A stretch of 64,000 nucleotides of DNA from Lytechinus pictus (Eukaryota; Echinodermata; Echinoidea; Temnopleuroida; Toxopneustidae). Of this stretch, positions 10,801 through 21,132 are shown one piece after another. The position numbers were made by a program, and so were the translations under genes. Where the stretch lies: positions 15,299,103 through 15,363,102 of the forward strand of contig NC_087254.1 of NCBI RefSeq assembly GCF_037042905.1, in the 5' to 3' direction. Position 1 is the first letter of the stretch, and the number at the start of each line of letters is the position of its first letter. The notes below the pieces were generated by a model. It worked only from the letters and a program-made list of their open reading frames with translations, ran no database searches and was not told the origin of the DNA.

Positions 10801-12300
10801 ATTAATCAATTTGTTTGATGTCTTAAGAGTGTTAGGTGAATCATTTTTGTATCTTAATGTGAAGTAGATTTACACAAATAGAATTAAAGTGAGATATAAA
10901 AAGCCATTAAAGAAATCGAATGAATCATAGAAAGCATTCAAAGAAAAAGAAAACAAGTTTGTTACAGTAAAATTTATCAAATTATCACACTAAAACAGAG
11001 AAGATATCAAGTAGAAAAAACTTTTATTTCCACGCAATTATCTTGTTATAAATGCAACACAAAATCAACAACAATGGGAAAAAATATAGTTTTTAGAAGA
11101 TATAGATCATATAGGTGACTTTGCGGAAGTCAAATCTTTTGGACAACAGTTTTTTTCTTTCACTTTTTAGGCAAAATTTGACTTAGAATCTGTCATTACT
11201 CATTAACACATCACATGTTTTGTATATTTTGTTCTGAAATAGCTACAATTTAGGTGATTGTGCAGAGTCTACTCTATTACTAGTACTTAAATGAAAAAAA
11301 AAATACACCGAAAAATACAAATTTGGATTATAATGACAGATTTAGTATGACACACAAAATTACCAGTACAAAATTATTATTTTGATATTTCCATTAATAT
11401 TTAGGTAACATTTACATGTATGGATTTCAGTTACGTTGTACATCCTGATGTAGTTAGGAACAAAATTATCATCATGAATACTATACGCTTACTTATCAAA
11501 CAAAATAATAAAGAAAAGCCCATACATTTATCCTTCAATAATCCATATGAATATATCTTCCTTCCTTCTTTCTTTCTTCCTTTCCTTTCTTCCTTCCATC
11601 ATATCTATCTCAATTTGTTTGCATTACATCAAATATTTAAAAAAAATAACATAAAACTTCAAACTATGAATTAATTATTTCTTGAATTAGTACTGTTGAT
11701 GCATTCTTGAAAAAAAAAGATATTCCTGCACAAATTTCTTTCTTTGCAAAATTATTCATCACGCTACAGAATGAAGTCAAAATTGGCAAGATATCAACAA
11801 CAATTACAATACATATTTCAGCTCCAGATTATAAAAATAATGAAAATATAAAATACTTATTACATTAAGCACATGATAACTTGATTAGTTATCTATGTTT
11901 GTGAACAAAATTTCAGAGCAAGATTATGATATACATAGTTGGACTGATGTTTCACCCACATTGCAAAACTTTGCTTTCCCAACTTTTCAGCGAGTAGGGC
12001 CTTTTGAATTTTCTTTCAGCATCATCACAACTTGCCCCCCCCCCTGGATGCTTTATTCACACAGTACTCTTAAAAATGGTTTACAATAATAAATTGCTAA
12101 GCTCTAAATTCTGCTTGCTATTACTTTAAAACAGACATCAAAGTGTCCATTTATTACTATCAAAATGAACAATATGAACACTGGCGGAGCAGAATTATCG
12201 CAAATATCTATTTTACTCTTTGGTGATCTTTGGAGTGAAAACTACAAAAACACTAGGCTTCCCCCGCCTCATATTTTGACTGTGGAGGAAGAGATGTACT
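10801..12300. other. Unannotated AT-rich stretch, possible distal 3' UTR
   Basis: No exon recognised. It lies downstream of the minus-strand ependymin-related gene. A minus-strand AATAAA-type signal (plus-strand TTTATT near 11023) could end a long 3' UTR, but nothing in the sequence proves it. A CTTC/CTTT microsatellite lies at about 11555-11595. Confidence 0.3.
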
Positions 12301-12307
12301 GAAGCCT

Positions 12308-12455
12308 CTGGGGAGCGTTTCATCAATATTTTTGTGCGACAAGTTGTCAGATCTGAAAACTTTCCTTGATTTTGACTGGCTGAGAAGCACCGTTACTATG
12401 GTAACCATCAGGAAGCGTTCGGCAAGTCCTTTCATGAAACTGTGCACCCAATTCA
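12308..12455. mobile_element. Small fold-back MITE (GAGCGTTTCATCAA family)
   Basis: The left end GGAGCGTTTCATCAATATTT is the imperfect inverse of the right end CTTTCATGAAACTGTGCACC. The interior contains GTTACTATGGTAACCATC, itself palindromic. Non-coding. Confidence 0.5.
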
Positions 12456-12713
12456 GCAAATAATAACCCATTTCTGTGGCCCGTTGCAGAAAGATCTGCT
12501 TTTATAAACACAACTAAAAAATTGTTGAAAATCAATGTGTTTGATTTTTGGTCCTCATTAGTCACCTCAACTTTCAAACGCTCCTAATTTTCTTATTATT
12601 TGTTCAATTTTTCTCACACTGTCACTGATTTGTTTGTTTGATATTTTTCTGTTTTCACACAAGCTGACTTGTTCTCAGATTTTCATTGCAAAAATGCATA
12701 AGAACTGAAAGGA

Positions 12714-13330
12714 GGATGAAACCCTCCAAAGCAGTTGAAATCATATAACAGAGAAAAAATCAAAGAAACAGATCAATCAACCAGTGTGTTGGCAGAGCAT
12801 CTGTCTCACAACTGGGCCCATGATTAATTGGGCAAAAATAATTTTTGCAGTATTTCTATTTCAGATTTGTAGTTCGAACAATAAATGAAATAAAAAATCT
12901 GTATTTTTATTTTTCGTTTCATTTTCATTTAAGTTTGAGGAAGATTGAATGAATAATAAATTTATGAGCATTTTAATATTGAGATCACTAATGCTATGTA
13001 GATCATCCCATTGGCAATGCGACCATGATCTGTGATGTCGCAGAGGTAAAACTGCACCATTACTTGAGTACATATTTCGCTTAAATAATTCTCTCTTTTT
13101 TTCTGGTCTATCGTAAGTTCAGGTATTCTATTTGTGAGATGACAGGTGATAGATTTTTTTCATAACATTACATCATGGATGAATTGTTTGTCACACTCAC
13201 TAGCATGGGCAAAATGAAAACATTAGTGATCTCGGCATCCAAATGCTCATAACTTTCTTATCGCTTTTGTTGATCTTATCTCTTCTGCTTTCACACAAGC
13301 TAACTTGCTCCAAGTTTATCTGTGAAGCTA
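12714..13330. mobile_element. Degraded copy of the AAAGGAGAATGAAAC MITE
   Basis: It starts AAAGGAGGATGAAACCC and shares GAGCATTTTAATATTGAGAT, CTGTGATGTCGCAGAGG and a closing AACTTGCTCCAAG with the copy at 4446-5036. The right terminus is lost. Confidence 0.45.
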
Positions 13331-13863
13331 ATACTTATTAGAAGAACCAAACAGGACGTGCAGTAGCAAATTTGCTCAGCCCCTCGTCAGAAGACTGTGA
13401 TGAATAAAGGAGGGAAATAAGAAAGAGTTTCAAAGGGAGGCTTCATTGGCTTGATAAAATGGGAATGATTACATGCAGTGATGTTCATAGAATCATCATG
13501 GTTCGATGGATTTATTAAGAAATTAAAATGAAAGGGTCTGGACCAAAAATAATTCCCCAGGGTAGGTTCTCAGTAAATAGCAAAATTGATCTAAAAAAAA
13601 GAAATCATAAAAGTAGCTTATATGAAAATTCCTCTTCAAGCTGTCAAATTTGAAGTTGTAAAATTATAATCACAGATGAGATACAAGATTTTCTTTGACA
13701 GCCCTTTTTTTTCTGAACTTCTTGAAAGCTTCATTGAAATTGAACAGTGTGCACAAACTTTGTTTTCTCCTTATACTTTGAAGCTCTTGCTGCATATCTT
13801 CTACACTCAATCAAGTACTTGTGTGGGCTATTGATGATCAAGTTTGACAAGTTATATATCCTT

Positions 13864-13971
13864 TTAAAGCTTAGGGTGTGCTTTTTCAAGCTCAATAAAA
13901 ATCTCAAATTCACACTGGGCGACTAATTGGTTTTGGGGTGGAAAGTCAAATGCAACAAACAAACCACAAAG
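13864..13971 (-). CDS. Candidate terminal exon of the ependymin-related gene
   Basis: Joining exon 5 in phase 0 to an acceptor (TTAGTGCAG) before 13971 gives 35 codons starting LCGLFVAFDFPPQNQ and a TAA at 13866-13864. The tail is unlike the short C-termini of the family and the composition is ordinary, so this is one of two possible endings. Confidence 0.3.
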   Translation of the reverse strand, partial: LCGLFVAFDFPPQNQLVAQCEFEIFIELEKAHPKL

Positions 13972-14004
13972 CTGCACTAATGATATGAGAAACACTGGAT
14001 GAAT

Positions 14005-14251
14005 CAGTGGCGGATTTGGGGGGGGGCACATCTGGCCCATGCCCCACCCCCTTTGAGAGCAAAAAAAAAAGTGGAATATGTCATGCTTAGACATGAGGAC
14101 ATTTTTTTAACAAATAGTCTCAGTTTGGGAGTGAAGGCCCTTTTTTTTGCTTGTCAAATTTTTCCTGCAACAAATAACCTCGCTTGATTTGGAAGTGAAG
14201 AACTTTTTTTTCTTCAAAATTTTCCTGTACAAAATGCCCCCCCCCCCCCTG
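14005..14251. mobile_element. hAT-type MITE at the exon 5 splice donor
   Basis: The left end is CAGTGGCGGATTTGG. It is flanked by an exact 8 bp duplication, GGATGAAT at 13997-14004 and 14252-14259. The right terminus is shortened to a poly-C run and TGG. The interior has two GAAG-containing diverged repeats ending in poly-T and TTGTCAAATTTTTCCTG. It is intronic if the gene's donor at 14267-14266 works, otherwise exonic. Confidence 0.7.
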
Positions 14252-14267
14252 GGATGAATAAACTTAC

Positions 14268-14374
14268 CACTTCTGGTGCAGTGCTGTTGCATGATGATGG
14301 CAGTTTAAACCATCTATCTGGATCTGTTATTTTGTTTGTAAAATTCATGTAGTTTCCAGCATTGACGAATATGG
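14268..14374 (-). CDS. Ependymin-related gene, coding exon 5
   Basis: The acceptor TATTTCAG precedes 14374. It encodes residues 177-212 (AIFVNAGNYMNFTNK ... FKLPSSCNSTAPEV) with two N-glycosylation sites. A good donor (GTAAGT) follows 14268. Eight bases further, a hAT-type MITE begins. If the donor is not used, the frame runs on for about 18 codons into the MITE and stops at 14216-14214. Confidence 0.75.
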
Positions 14375-17300
14375 CTGAAATAGAAAGGCAAAAAGTACAG
14401 AGATAAAGGCAGACAAGACAATTTTCTGTTAAGCGGCAAATCAAAATGGGAAATCTGATTTGGTTTACTAATTTTCTTGTGAAACTTCATTGAATTTACC
14501 TTCTAAATGGAATTCATGTTTTTTGTGTGTATATTTTCAATGATAAAACAGAATTCTCATTTAAGACCAAGTTTGAAGTGGAAATATATGTTTTCAGAAA
14601 TGGAAAAGACCTTTTTTTTAAAACAGAAAATCATTGTCCCTAAATAATGAACATGTGAGCTCTTAAGCATGACTCGATGGATCTTGATTGATCTATTTCA
14701 TTAAAATCAGAAGTTTGTCAATTAACCTACAATTGTCCCCAAAATGATTCGCTCACATTATTTTAATTATTTAGGGACAATGATTTTTTTTTTTTTTTAA
14801 ATGGTCTTTTCCATTTCTGAAAACATTTATTTCCACTTCAAACTTGGTCTTACATGTAAATGAGAATTCTGTTTTATCATTGAAAATATACAAAAAAAAC
14901 ATGTCTCCTAAGAACTAAGAGTAACCTTTTGCAAAAGGTTACTCTTAGTTCTTAGGAGCCGTTTTTCAAACCATATTAAGCCGGTGACAACTGAATTATG
15001 TAGGCCTACATGTAATTCACAGGCTCTGTAATGGGGATACCCAATTCCAGTAGCTAACGGGTAAAGGTTCAATTTGTCTGAGCACTGTTTATTTCAATGT
15101 GTACTCCCTCAAAGGGGCCTGACATGGCATTAACTTAATAATTTTGATCATCAAATTTGTGATAGATTTTGACATATTCAGAAAATATCATATTTCACCC
15201 CTTTTCTTCTTCTACCTCTTTTTTCCTTGCTCATGATTTATTTTTATTTTATTTTATTTGTTTATTTATTTTCATTTAATCATTTATTTATTTATCATTA
15301 TTATTATTATCTATTTTTTGGGGGGGTCCATGGCCCCATCTGTATGACAGTGACCTTGTGTACATACAATTTACAACGTTTATTGGTAACAACTAACAAA
15401 ATCCAGTTTGTAAACAAATCTGAATGGTTATAGCCATTCCATATTTAGGAGGGGTGAACATCAGAAATCTCTCCTAAAATTGTTCATCAACTCGTGGAAA
15501 ACATGATTAGTGTTGGGGATAGGTGCCAATGGGTCTTGTGATGAGTGATAAAAAGCCATATTACTGGAATATTCAAGAAAATTGGAAACCTTTTCTAGGA
15601 ATCATTATAAAAATCAGTGATTCTGCTCAGTCACATTTACAATTCTTTTGGTCAGAAAGGAAAGGCCAGAGCCTTATAAGCCATGAGTTGAGTTATTTAT
15701 CAATATGCCTACAATTTCTTGATCAGGGTATCACCATAACATTAAGAATTCTTGCAGCAGGCATTATAAGGGTAACAATAATAATAATGTAACTTATAAA
15801 GCACCAAACTGACTCTACAGAGTGCCCGGGGTGCATAGAGAGTTAAGATGAAAATAGAAAGGCTTTGAGCAAATTTAACCAAAAACCCTCGAATTTTAAC
15901 TGAGATACAAGTTTTGATTTCTTCAGGAAGGCTATTCCACAAAGTGGTCTCTGTGTGTTGCAGAGTCAAAGCACCGTCTTACAAAACTTACCTGGTGGCT
16001 CTGTGGTTGAATCAGTCCCAATGAAGGAGCTACTGAACGGTGTACACATGTAGTCAGTCACGGTGTAACGCTGCATGCCCTTAATGACGCCCGGAGAGGA
16101 ACCGATGAGCCATGTGTGCACCTTTAACTTCTCTAGTCCGACAGCAAATGTTCCCTCAAACGTTGCATCATCTGGTAAATGTAAGAGAGTGATCAATGGA
16201 TTGTATGTTATGTTAATTTCTCACTATATATTTCCTTTGTTCTTCTTTTGATGCGTGAAAACAATGCAGCTTGATTAAAATGACATTTGAATAGGTCTAC
16301 GGTACTGAAAAAGCATTTTCTCTTATTTCTTTAATTATCTTTACAATCAATATTCGTTTGATTGTGGTTTTCATCCTCCTTTTCTTCATCATCTTGTCCG
16401 TCATGTTCCTTTTCTCCTTTTCTTGTTCTAGTGATGCAGCTTTCTCCTTTGCTGCACCCAGGCTGTTGAATAAGCTCCCTCCTCTCCTTAAATCGTCACC
16501 AACATCGGATCAGTTCAAACAAGACTTCAAGATCTACCTTTTTTAATATCCTGATCATGTATGCACAGGACTTGGAATAATGTCACTGTCTGGTAATTTG
16601 TATATTTTATCTCCTATTCTGACCAGGGATGGCATCTCAAAGTACTTTGTATCTCATCAAAAAGGTGCCATAAAAATATAAATTTTATTCTTTCAATTTA
16701 AATGTTTAAAAGTTGCAGAATAATCATTTTATAGTTATCATTATATTCATAATGATTTACCATATCCTGTTTTGATGTGTTGTCAATGACTTTATATTTA
16801 ATAAAATTGATATACTTCTTCTTCCCTCCTTTTTATTATTCCTCTTCTCATTGTTATTCTCCTCCTGATTCCCCCTTCTTCTACTTCCTTTTCTTCTTCT
16901 CCTTATACTTCTTCTTATTCCCCTTCTTCTTTTTCCTTCTTCTTCTTATACTTCCCCTTATTACCCTTCTTCTTTCTTTTTCTTCTCTCTGTGTGTGCCT
17001 AAAGTTAGTTACCAAGTTGATCAATTCTATTACCTGGTACGCATCTCGAGGGTGGGATAACACCTTGCAAAGATTGCTTGGTACATTTTTCTCCATTTAC
17101 GGTCCACTGATAACCCTGAAAATATTATTGGTAAAAGGGACATAGATTATTCAATATTCACAATAGTGTTGAGGAAAATAAAGTTTGATTAAAATCCATC
17201 AAAAGACAAAAAAGTTAAAATAATGATTTCTTGAGTTTCATTTTTTTTTCAAGTTCAAAATTCACCTTTATTCAACAGTTACACACACAATAGTGCAGAG

Positions 17301-18397
17301 AGTTAGAAATGGTGCATTTTCAATGCATGATGATTCAATGATGGTTCTGAAAAAATATAAATTTAATTTAAGGAATAATTAATTCATAGAGATAGAATAT
17401 TCCAATTAATTTATTCATACACTACAAACAGTGGCAGACCGTGACCCGGAGGAGACAAAGCATTGGAGGGGCACTGTATTGTTTGTGAACAATGCTGTGC
17501 CCCTCCAATGCTTTGTCTTCTCCGGGTCACGGTCCGCCACTGACTACAAACAGAAATGTAAGAGCAACTTGCAAGGATGTCTTGAAAATGAACAACAAAA
17601 ATTCATAATCCTGTTTAAAATAAAAATATTATTGAGCCTTGATTCATATGTTTCTTTCATTTGCTACTTTATTACAAGACATGTGACCAAGTGAGAAATT
17701 CCCCTTGTGTACACTGGCCCTTTGGTCTTCATACCGTATTCACAAATGGTCCAAAATTCATCTGAAAACAACACTTATGATTTATACTCACCGCAGTAAA
17801 GTTCTGTATAATCTTGAGTTTGGTTTCCGGCTCACCCACGGGACGGATGGCCGCTTCCATGCCTACCAATGCCTGGACGAAATCATAGGCAGCATCTAAC
17901 GACTCCTCTAAGATGGCCATCGGGTTGTCTCCAACTTGTGATGATAGAACTTGCTCTGTACATGGAAAAAGTAATATGCCTATGATCTTTGTCTTTTTAT
18001 TCACTATTAATTATGTTATACAAGTTCTCTTGAGATATTGAAATTTTCCTTCTTAGCAGCATGAAAATGATCATCATCTTCATCTTTAATGGTTGTAAAA
18101 ATCGTCGTTATTATTATCGTCTTTGTCAATGGTTGTTAAAATCATCATCATCATCATCATCACCATTACCATCATGAATAGTAACAATAACCTTTTAATA
18201 TGATGACCTAATATAAATCCTTATAGAATTTGTACGAGTCCAGCAAGCAACAGGTCACTAGAGTCCATAGTAGGCGACGGGTTAATATATTTACCATAAT
18301 GAAACGCAAATTGATCAGGAGCACAGCAAGGAATCGGCCGTTGTGCTGATGCGATCACGACGCAGGCAAGGAAAGAAGAAATCAGTAGTGCTTTCAT
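14268..18397 (-). CDS. Ependymin-related secreted protein, five coding exons
   Basis: The exons are 18397-18295, 17955-17792, 17115-17034, 16171-15992 and 14374-14268, all with GT and AG borders and compatible phases (636 nt, 212 codons to the last donor). The product starts MKALLISSFLACVVIASAQ, a signal peptide with cleavage likely near residue 19, then a CC pair (24-25). WTVNGEKC (93-100), YTVTDYMC (152-159), a final WFKLPSSC (198-205) and six mature cysteines fit the ependymin/MERP family, whose members are about 220 residues. Three N-glycosylation sites (N86, N187, N206) support secretion. Family knowledge: these are secreted or lysosomal proteins with a hydrophobic-pocket fold. The chemical role of this member is unknown. 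The stop codon is unresolved; see the terminal-exon entries. Confidence 0.85.
14514..14904. mobile_element. Fold-back MITE in ependymin-related intron 4
   Basis: The left arm (14514-14645) and right arm (14765-14904) are near-perfect inverse copies about 130 bp long: TTTTCAATGATAAAACAGAA against TTCTGTTTTATCATTGAAAA, and TCATTGTCCCTAAATAAT against ATTATTTAGGGACAATGA-like sequence. The spacer is about 120 bp. Non-coding. Confidence 0.65.
14905..14958. repeat. Perfect 54 bp palindrome
   Basis: Both strands read CTCCTAAGAACTAAGAGTAA then CCTTTTGCAAAAGG to the mirror end. It is a perfect inverted repeat with no spacer, directly abutting the fold-back MITE. Confidence 0.75.
15180..15360. repeat. 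hAT-like element 3' remnant
   Basis: It shares GACATATTCAG, ATCATATTTCACCCC, TTTTTCCTTGCTCATG, a poly-G run and CCCATCTGTATGACAGTG with remnants near 1540-1675 and 21270-21393. It includes a TTTA microsatellite. Confidence 0.45.
15992..16171 (-). CDS. Ependymin-related gene, coding exon 4
   Basis: The acceptor TTACCAG precedes 16171 and the donor GTAAGT follows 15992. It encodes residues 117-176, including GLEKLKVHTWLIG and RYTVTDYMCTPF, typical of the second half of the family. Phase 1 on both sides. Confidence 0.85.
16815..16990. repeat. CTT/CCTTCTT low-complexity tract in intron 3
   Basis: Pyrimidine-rich on the plus strand, so purine-rich in the transcript of the ependymin-related gene. 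It lies just downstream of coding exon 3. Apparent reading frames here are compositional. Confidence 0.6.
17034..17115 (-). CDS. Ependymin-related gene, coding exon 3
   Basis: The acceptor ATTTTCAG precedes 17115 and the donor GTAATA follows 17034. It encodes GYQWTVNGEKCTKQ to SRCVP (residues 90-116), the most diagnostic ependymin segment, with Cys100 and Cys114. Confidence 0.85.
17429..17542. mobile_element. 114 bp hAT-type hairpin MITE in intron 2
   Basis: The termini are CAGTGGC and GCCACTG. An exact 8 bp duplication ACTACAAA lies at 17421-17428 and 17543-17550. The arms match over about 46 bp with two mismatches, and the loop holds a second small stem (ATTGTT and AACAAT). hAT class from terminal sequence and duplication length. 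Confidence 0.75.
17792..17955 (-). CDS. Ependymin-related gene, coding exon 2
   Basis: The acceptor GTACAG precedes 17955 and the donor GTGAGT follows 17792. It encodes residues 35-89 (EQVLSSQVGDNPMAILEES ... QNFTA) with an N-glycosylation site at N86. Length 164 nt, phase 1 in and 0 out. Confidence 0.85.
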
Positions 18398-18417
18398 GGT
18401 CAGGTGTGACACTGGAT
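18295..18417 (-). CDS. Ependymin-related gene, exon with start codon
   Basis: An acceptor (TGTGTACAG) precedes 18417. Twenty untranslated bases lead to ATG at 18397-18395, which I prefer to the in-frame GTG at 18412 because it gives a clean signal peptide. The exon ends at 18295 before GTAAAT, leaving one base of a split codon (Y34 then E35). Confidence 0.8.
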
Positions 18418-19069
18418 CTGTACACAGAAATATTTAAAAAAATTGAAATGATGAAAGTATTTGATTATAACTTCAAATATCCTTGAAATACACATTATAT
18501 CTACATATCTACATATTTACTTAAGTAAATATTTGTTTTCAAGAATAAGGGGGAACATATTCTGTTCATACGATTGCTTGCATTCTCCATTTCATATAAC
18601 ACTGGATATTGGTTTCGCGCTATTTTCACATTTTAATTATAATATTGGTGTAATATTTTTTTGTAAAATAATAACATTGTGTCAATAAATGAAAATGATA
18701 AATGAAAGTGTCATTTTCAATTTCAGTGTAGCCAACTGGCAACATGCTTTTAGTTTGACACTCAATCAGTGAAACCAATCATACACAGCCACAGACTTAA
18801 GTTTTTGGTCTATCTGCCTTCATTTATGAAGCTTGTACATGTAGGAGTGAAATCGTGATTAAATTTAAAGTGAAACAAACAGAACAGAGGTAGGAAATTT
18901 CTGTCTAATTAATGTTAAACCGGCCCCGCCCGCAGGGACAGCACCCCGGACAGCACGCACAAGGCTCCACCACGCCTAACCCAGGGAGCTCCGGCCCGCT
19001 TTGCAGGCCGGAACCCAGGACTCGTCCGTGTACTAGTCAAACATATACTCTCCAAAATGGGGTAGAATG

Positions 19070-19114
19070 GGGTCGCAACATAGAGATGTATACTAATATC
19101 TCTATGGGTCGCAA
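19070..19114. mobile_element. 27 bp palindromic micro-insert with 9 bp target duplication (copy 2)
   Basis: GGGTCGCAA at 19070-19078 is repeated at 19106-19114. Between (19079-19105) is a 27 bp insert, again ATAGAGAT to ATCTCTAT. The other arm of the inverted duplication (about 19446-19466) has the unoccupied site with a single TTGCGACCCC, so the duplication and insert are direct observations. Confidence 0.7.
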
Positions 19115-19160
19115 TAGCACTCCAAATAAAAGGGGAAAATAAATTATGCATGCACTTACC

Positions 19161-19265
19161 TTGATTATATGGATGAAGGTCTATCGAGACACAGAATCCT
19201 GACATCGAGGCAAAAAACTGGACCCTCAAAAAAAGGAAAAGTTAGACGTCTATGTCGCGTTCGTT
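19161..19265 (-). other. Probable 5' untranslated exon of the ependymin-related gene
   Basis: On the minus strand, sequence ending CATATAATCAAG is followed by a strong donor, GTAAGTGCAT (19160-19151). The next acceptor, before 18417, gives a 743 bp intron and brings in the start-codon exon. The upstream edge (transcription start) is not defined and no TATA box is evident, so the 19265 limit is only the inner end of the arm. Confidence 0.45.
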
Positions 19266-19308
19266 TTGGTATCGATCAGCCATTTTGTTTTCAATTTTGA
19301 CAGAAGGA

Positions 19309-19406
19309 GAACGAACGAGACAGAACTTTTCCTTTTTTTTCCTGTTTGTGCCTCGATGTCAGGATTCTGTGTCACGATGGACCTTCATCCATATAATCGA
19401 TGTACC
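19309..19406 (+). other. Mirror copy of the 5' exon, pointing outward on plus
   Basis: The right arm of the inverted duplication keeps the same exon end and a donor, GTACC then GTAAGTGCATAA at 19407 onward, in the opposite orientation. No coding exon on the plus strand was found to which it would splice. Confidence 0.35.
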
Positions 19407-19599
19407 GTAAGTGCATAATTTATTTTTCCCCCTTTTATTTGGAGTGCTATTGCGACCCCATTCTACCCCATTTTGGAGAGTATATGTTTGACTATTACAC
19501 GGACGAGTCCTGGGCTCCGGCCCGCTTCGCGGGCCGGAGCTCCCTTGGTTACGCCGCGCCGCGAAGCGACCCCGTTCCGTTGGCGTTGCAATTGCGCGT

Positions 19600-20640
19600 G
19601 CACTGCACTGCATGTATCTAACATTACAAGTTAGATCTCTGCTGACAGTGCTGTCTGCAAGCAACGGGGCAAGCAAGCAAGATCTGATCTTCGGAGCGGC
19701 TAGAAGAGTCGTATATATTACTGTGGACTTACAACTTTCGACAGCTCAACGAATATACAGGCCAAAATTCTGGAACCCACTAATTTAGATCTGTTGACAA
19801 TGACAGTAAATATAAATGTAATGCACCCGTGACACGTACCGATAAGGACGACGAAAATTATCGTCACATGGGAAAATTGTCACCTGATAATTTATAATTA
19901 TGGTCAGGTGACGCGAACTTTGGTCCAATGAGATGGAACGCCCCTTTTCTGCTAGTCTGCAGGCACAGACCTTTGCTTTTCGCAATTCGTATAGTGCATT
20001 AATGTAGTCTGAATTTTGATTAATATGACGTGCTATTCAGTAAGTAACTTTTCTTTTCTTCCTTCTTTTCCCTTGATAATGTTTTTGGAGGGGTGGCCAA
20101 GGCTCCCCCATTCCAGCAAGATTACAGATCAATACGGGGGTTATGATGATATATATATATTGTTATATATATATCATCATAACTCCCGTGTTTAGGTCCT
20201 TGCTCATCACAATTATATATTGTTATATATATATAAGAGTTGTAAGAGCAATTACTTTCATTTATTTATATATAATGATTAAAAATATTCCAGAATGTCT
20301 CGGTAAAGCTTTGTTAGGCATGCCTATTTTAATAGGCTGAGTAATTTTTGTTATTTCTGGAATGTACGAAGATAGACTGCTACACAATAGAGCCTGCCAG
20401 CAGTGGAAAATCACTATAGGATAAGCTATTTTGTTTACATTGTTAATTTCACTGAGGTCATTCAAGAGTCTTCTAGAATTTAACTGCTCTAGAAAGAAGG
20501 AGAATGTTCTTTTTAAAGACAATACTAGGAGCTTCCATGCAGAATAGTGGAAAAAGTGGAAAAAATAGTGGAGCTTTTCACGAAAGGCTGTGTTTAATAG
20601 ATTTCTGAACCAGTCTTTTCTATGAAAATTATTCATCAAA
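19600..20640. other. Intergenic, AT microsatellite hairpin
   Basis: No gene recognised. At 20135-20245, TGATGATATATATATATTG and CATATATATATCATCA-type repeats can form a hairpin. The rest is AT-rich with short unsupported frames. Confidence 0.4.
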
Positions 20641-20674
20641 CAATAACAACAAATAATATTAATAGACTATTGGT

Positions 20675-20945
20675 AGAGGTGCACAAATTGGGGGGGGGGG
20701 CTTGGGCGCTTCCCCAAGGCCCCCCCCCCCAAAAAAAAAAAATGACGACTAAAACAAAGGAAAGAAAAGAAAAGAGAGAGAGGTGAAATATGATATCATT
20801 TTCTGAATATTTTTATGTCAAAATCTGGTACAAAATTTGATTTTTATTTTTTTGAAAATGTCGATTTTTTTTTTTACTTTTAGTACATTTTGCCCGATAC
20901 GACATATCTGGCCCCTCAAAATTTTGGGCTCATTACGCCACTGAT
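20675..20945. mobile_element. hAT-like element fragment
   Basis: A poly-G/poly-C hairpin (about 20689-20730), AAGAAAAGA-type repeats and the terminus CTCATTACGCCACTG at 20931-20945. The terminus is the inverse of the start at 21133 (CAGTGGCATAATGAGCC). The other end is not resolved. Confidence 0.4.
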
Positions 20946-21132
20946 AATTAGGAGAAAAAGAAGAGAACTTGCCGTTTCTTGTGATTTGAATAAAATTGCA
21001 TATTAATGAAGTAATTCTAGACCTCAACAATTCCACAAAGCCATATAAAACAATGGAATTATTAGGAGAAATAGCTAGCGTATTTTATTCTGAATAAATT
21101 AGCATTTGCATAGAATTGTAATGAAACATGCA

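Larger units (their letters stand above)
18973..19557. repeat. Inverted duplication over the ependymin-related promoter and first exon
   Basis: The left arm (about 18973-19265) and right arm (about 19309-19557) are diverged inverse copies around a roughly 43 bp loop: GGAGCTCCGGCCCGC against GCGGGCCGGAGCTCC, CAAACATATACTCTCCAAAA against TTTTGGAGAGTATATGTTTG, and ACAGAATCCTGACATCGAGG against CCTCGATGTCAGGATTCTGT. It is GC- and CpG-richer than its surroundings. The left arm carries a 36 bp extra segment (19079-19114) absent from the right arm. Confidence 0.7.

Noticed and set aside
16777-17145. 122-codon plus-strand frame
   Set aside because: Most of it is a CTT-rich tract, and the rest is antisense to coding exon 3 of the ependymin-related gene.
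18912-19229. Overlapping Pro/Arg-rich frames on both strands
   Set aside because: They lie in the GC-rich inverted duplication at the gene promoter; composition explains them, and the spliced gene model uses this DNA as untranslated exon.
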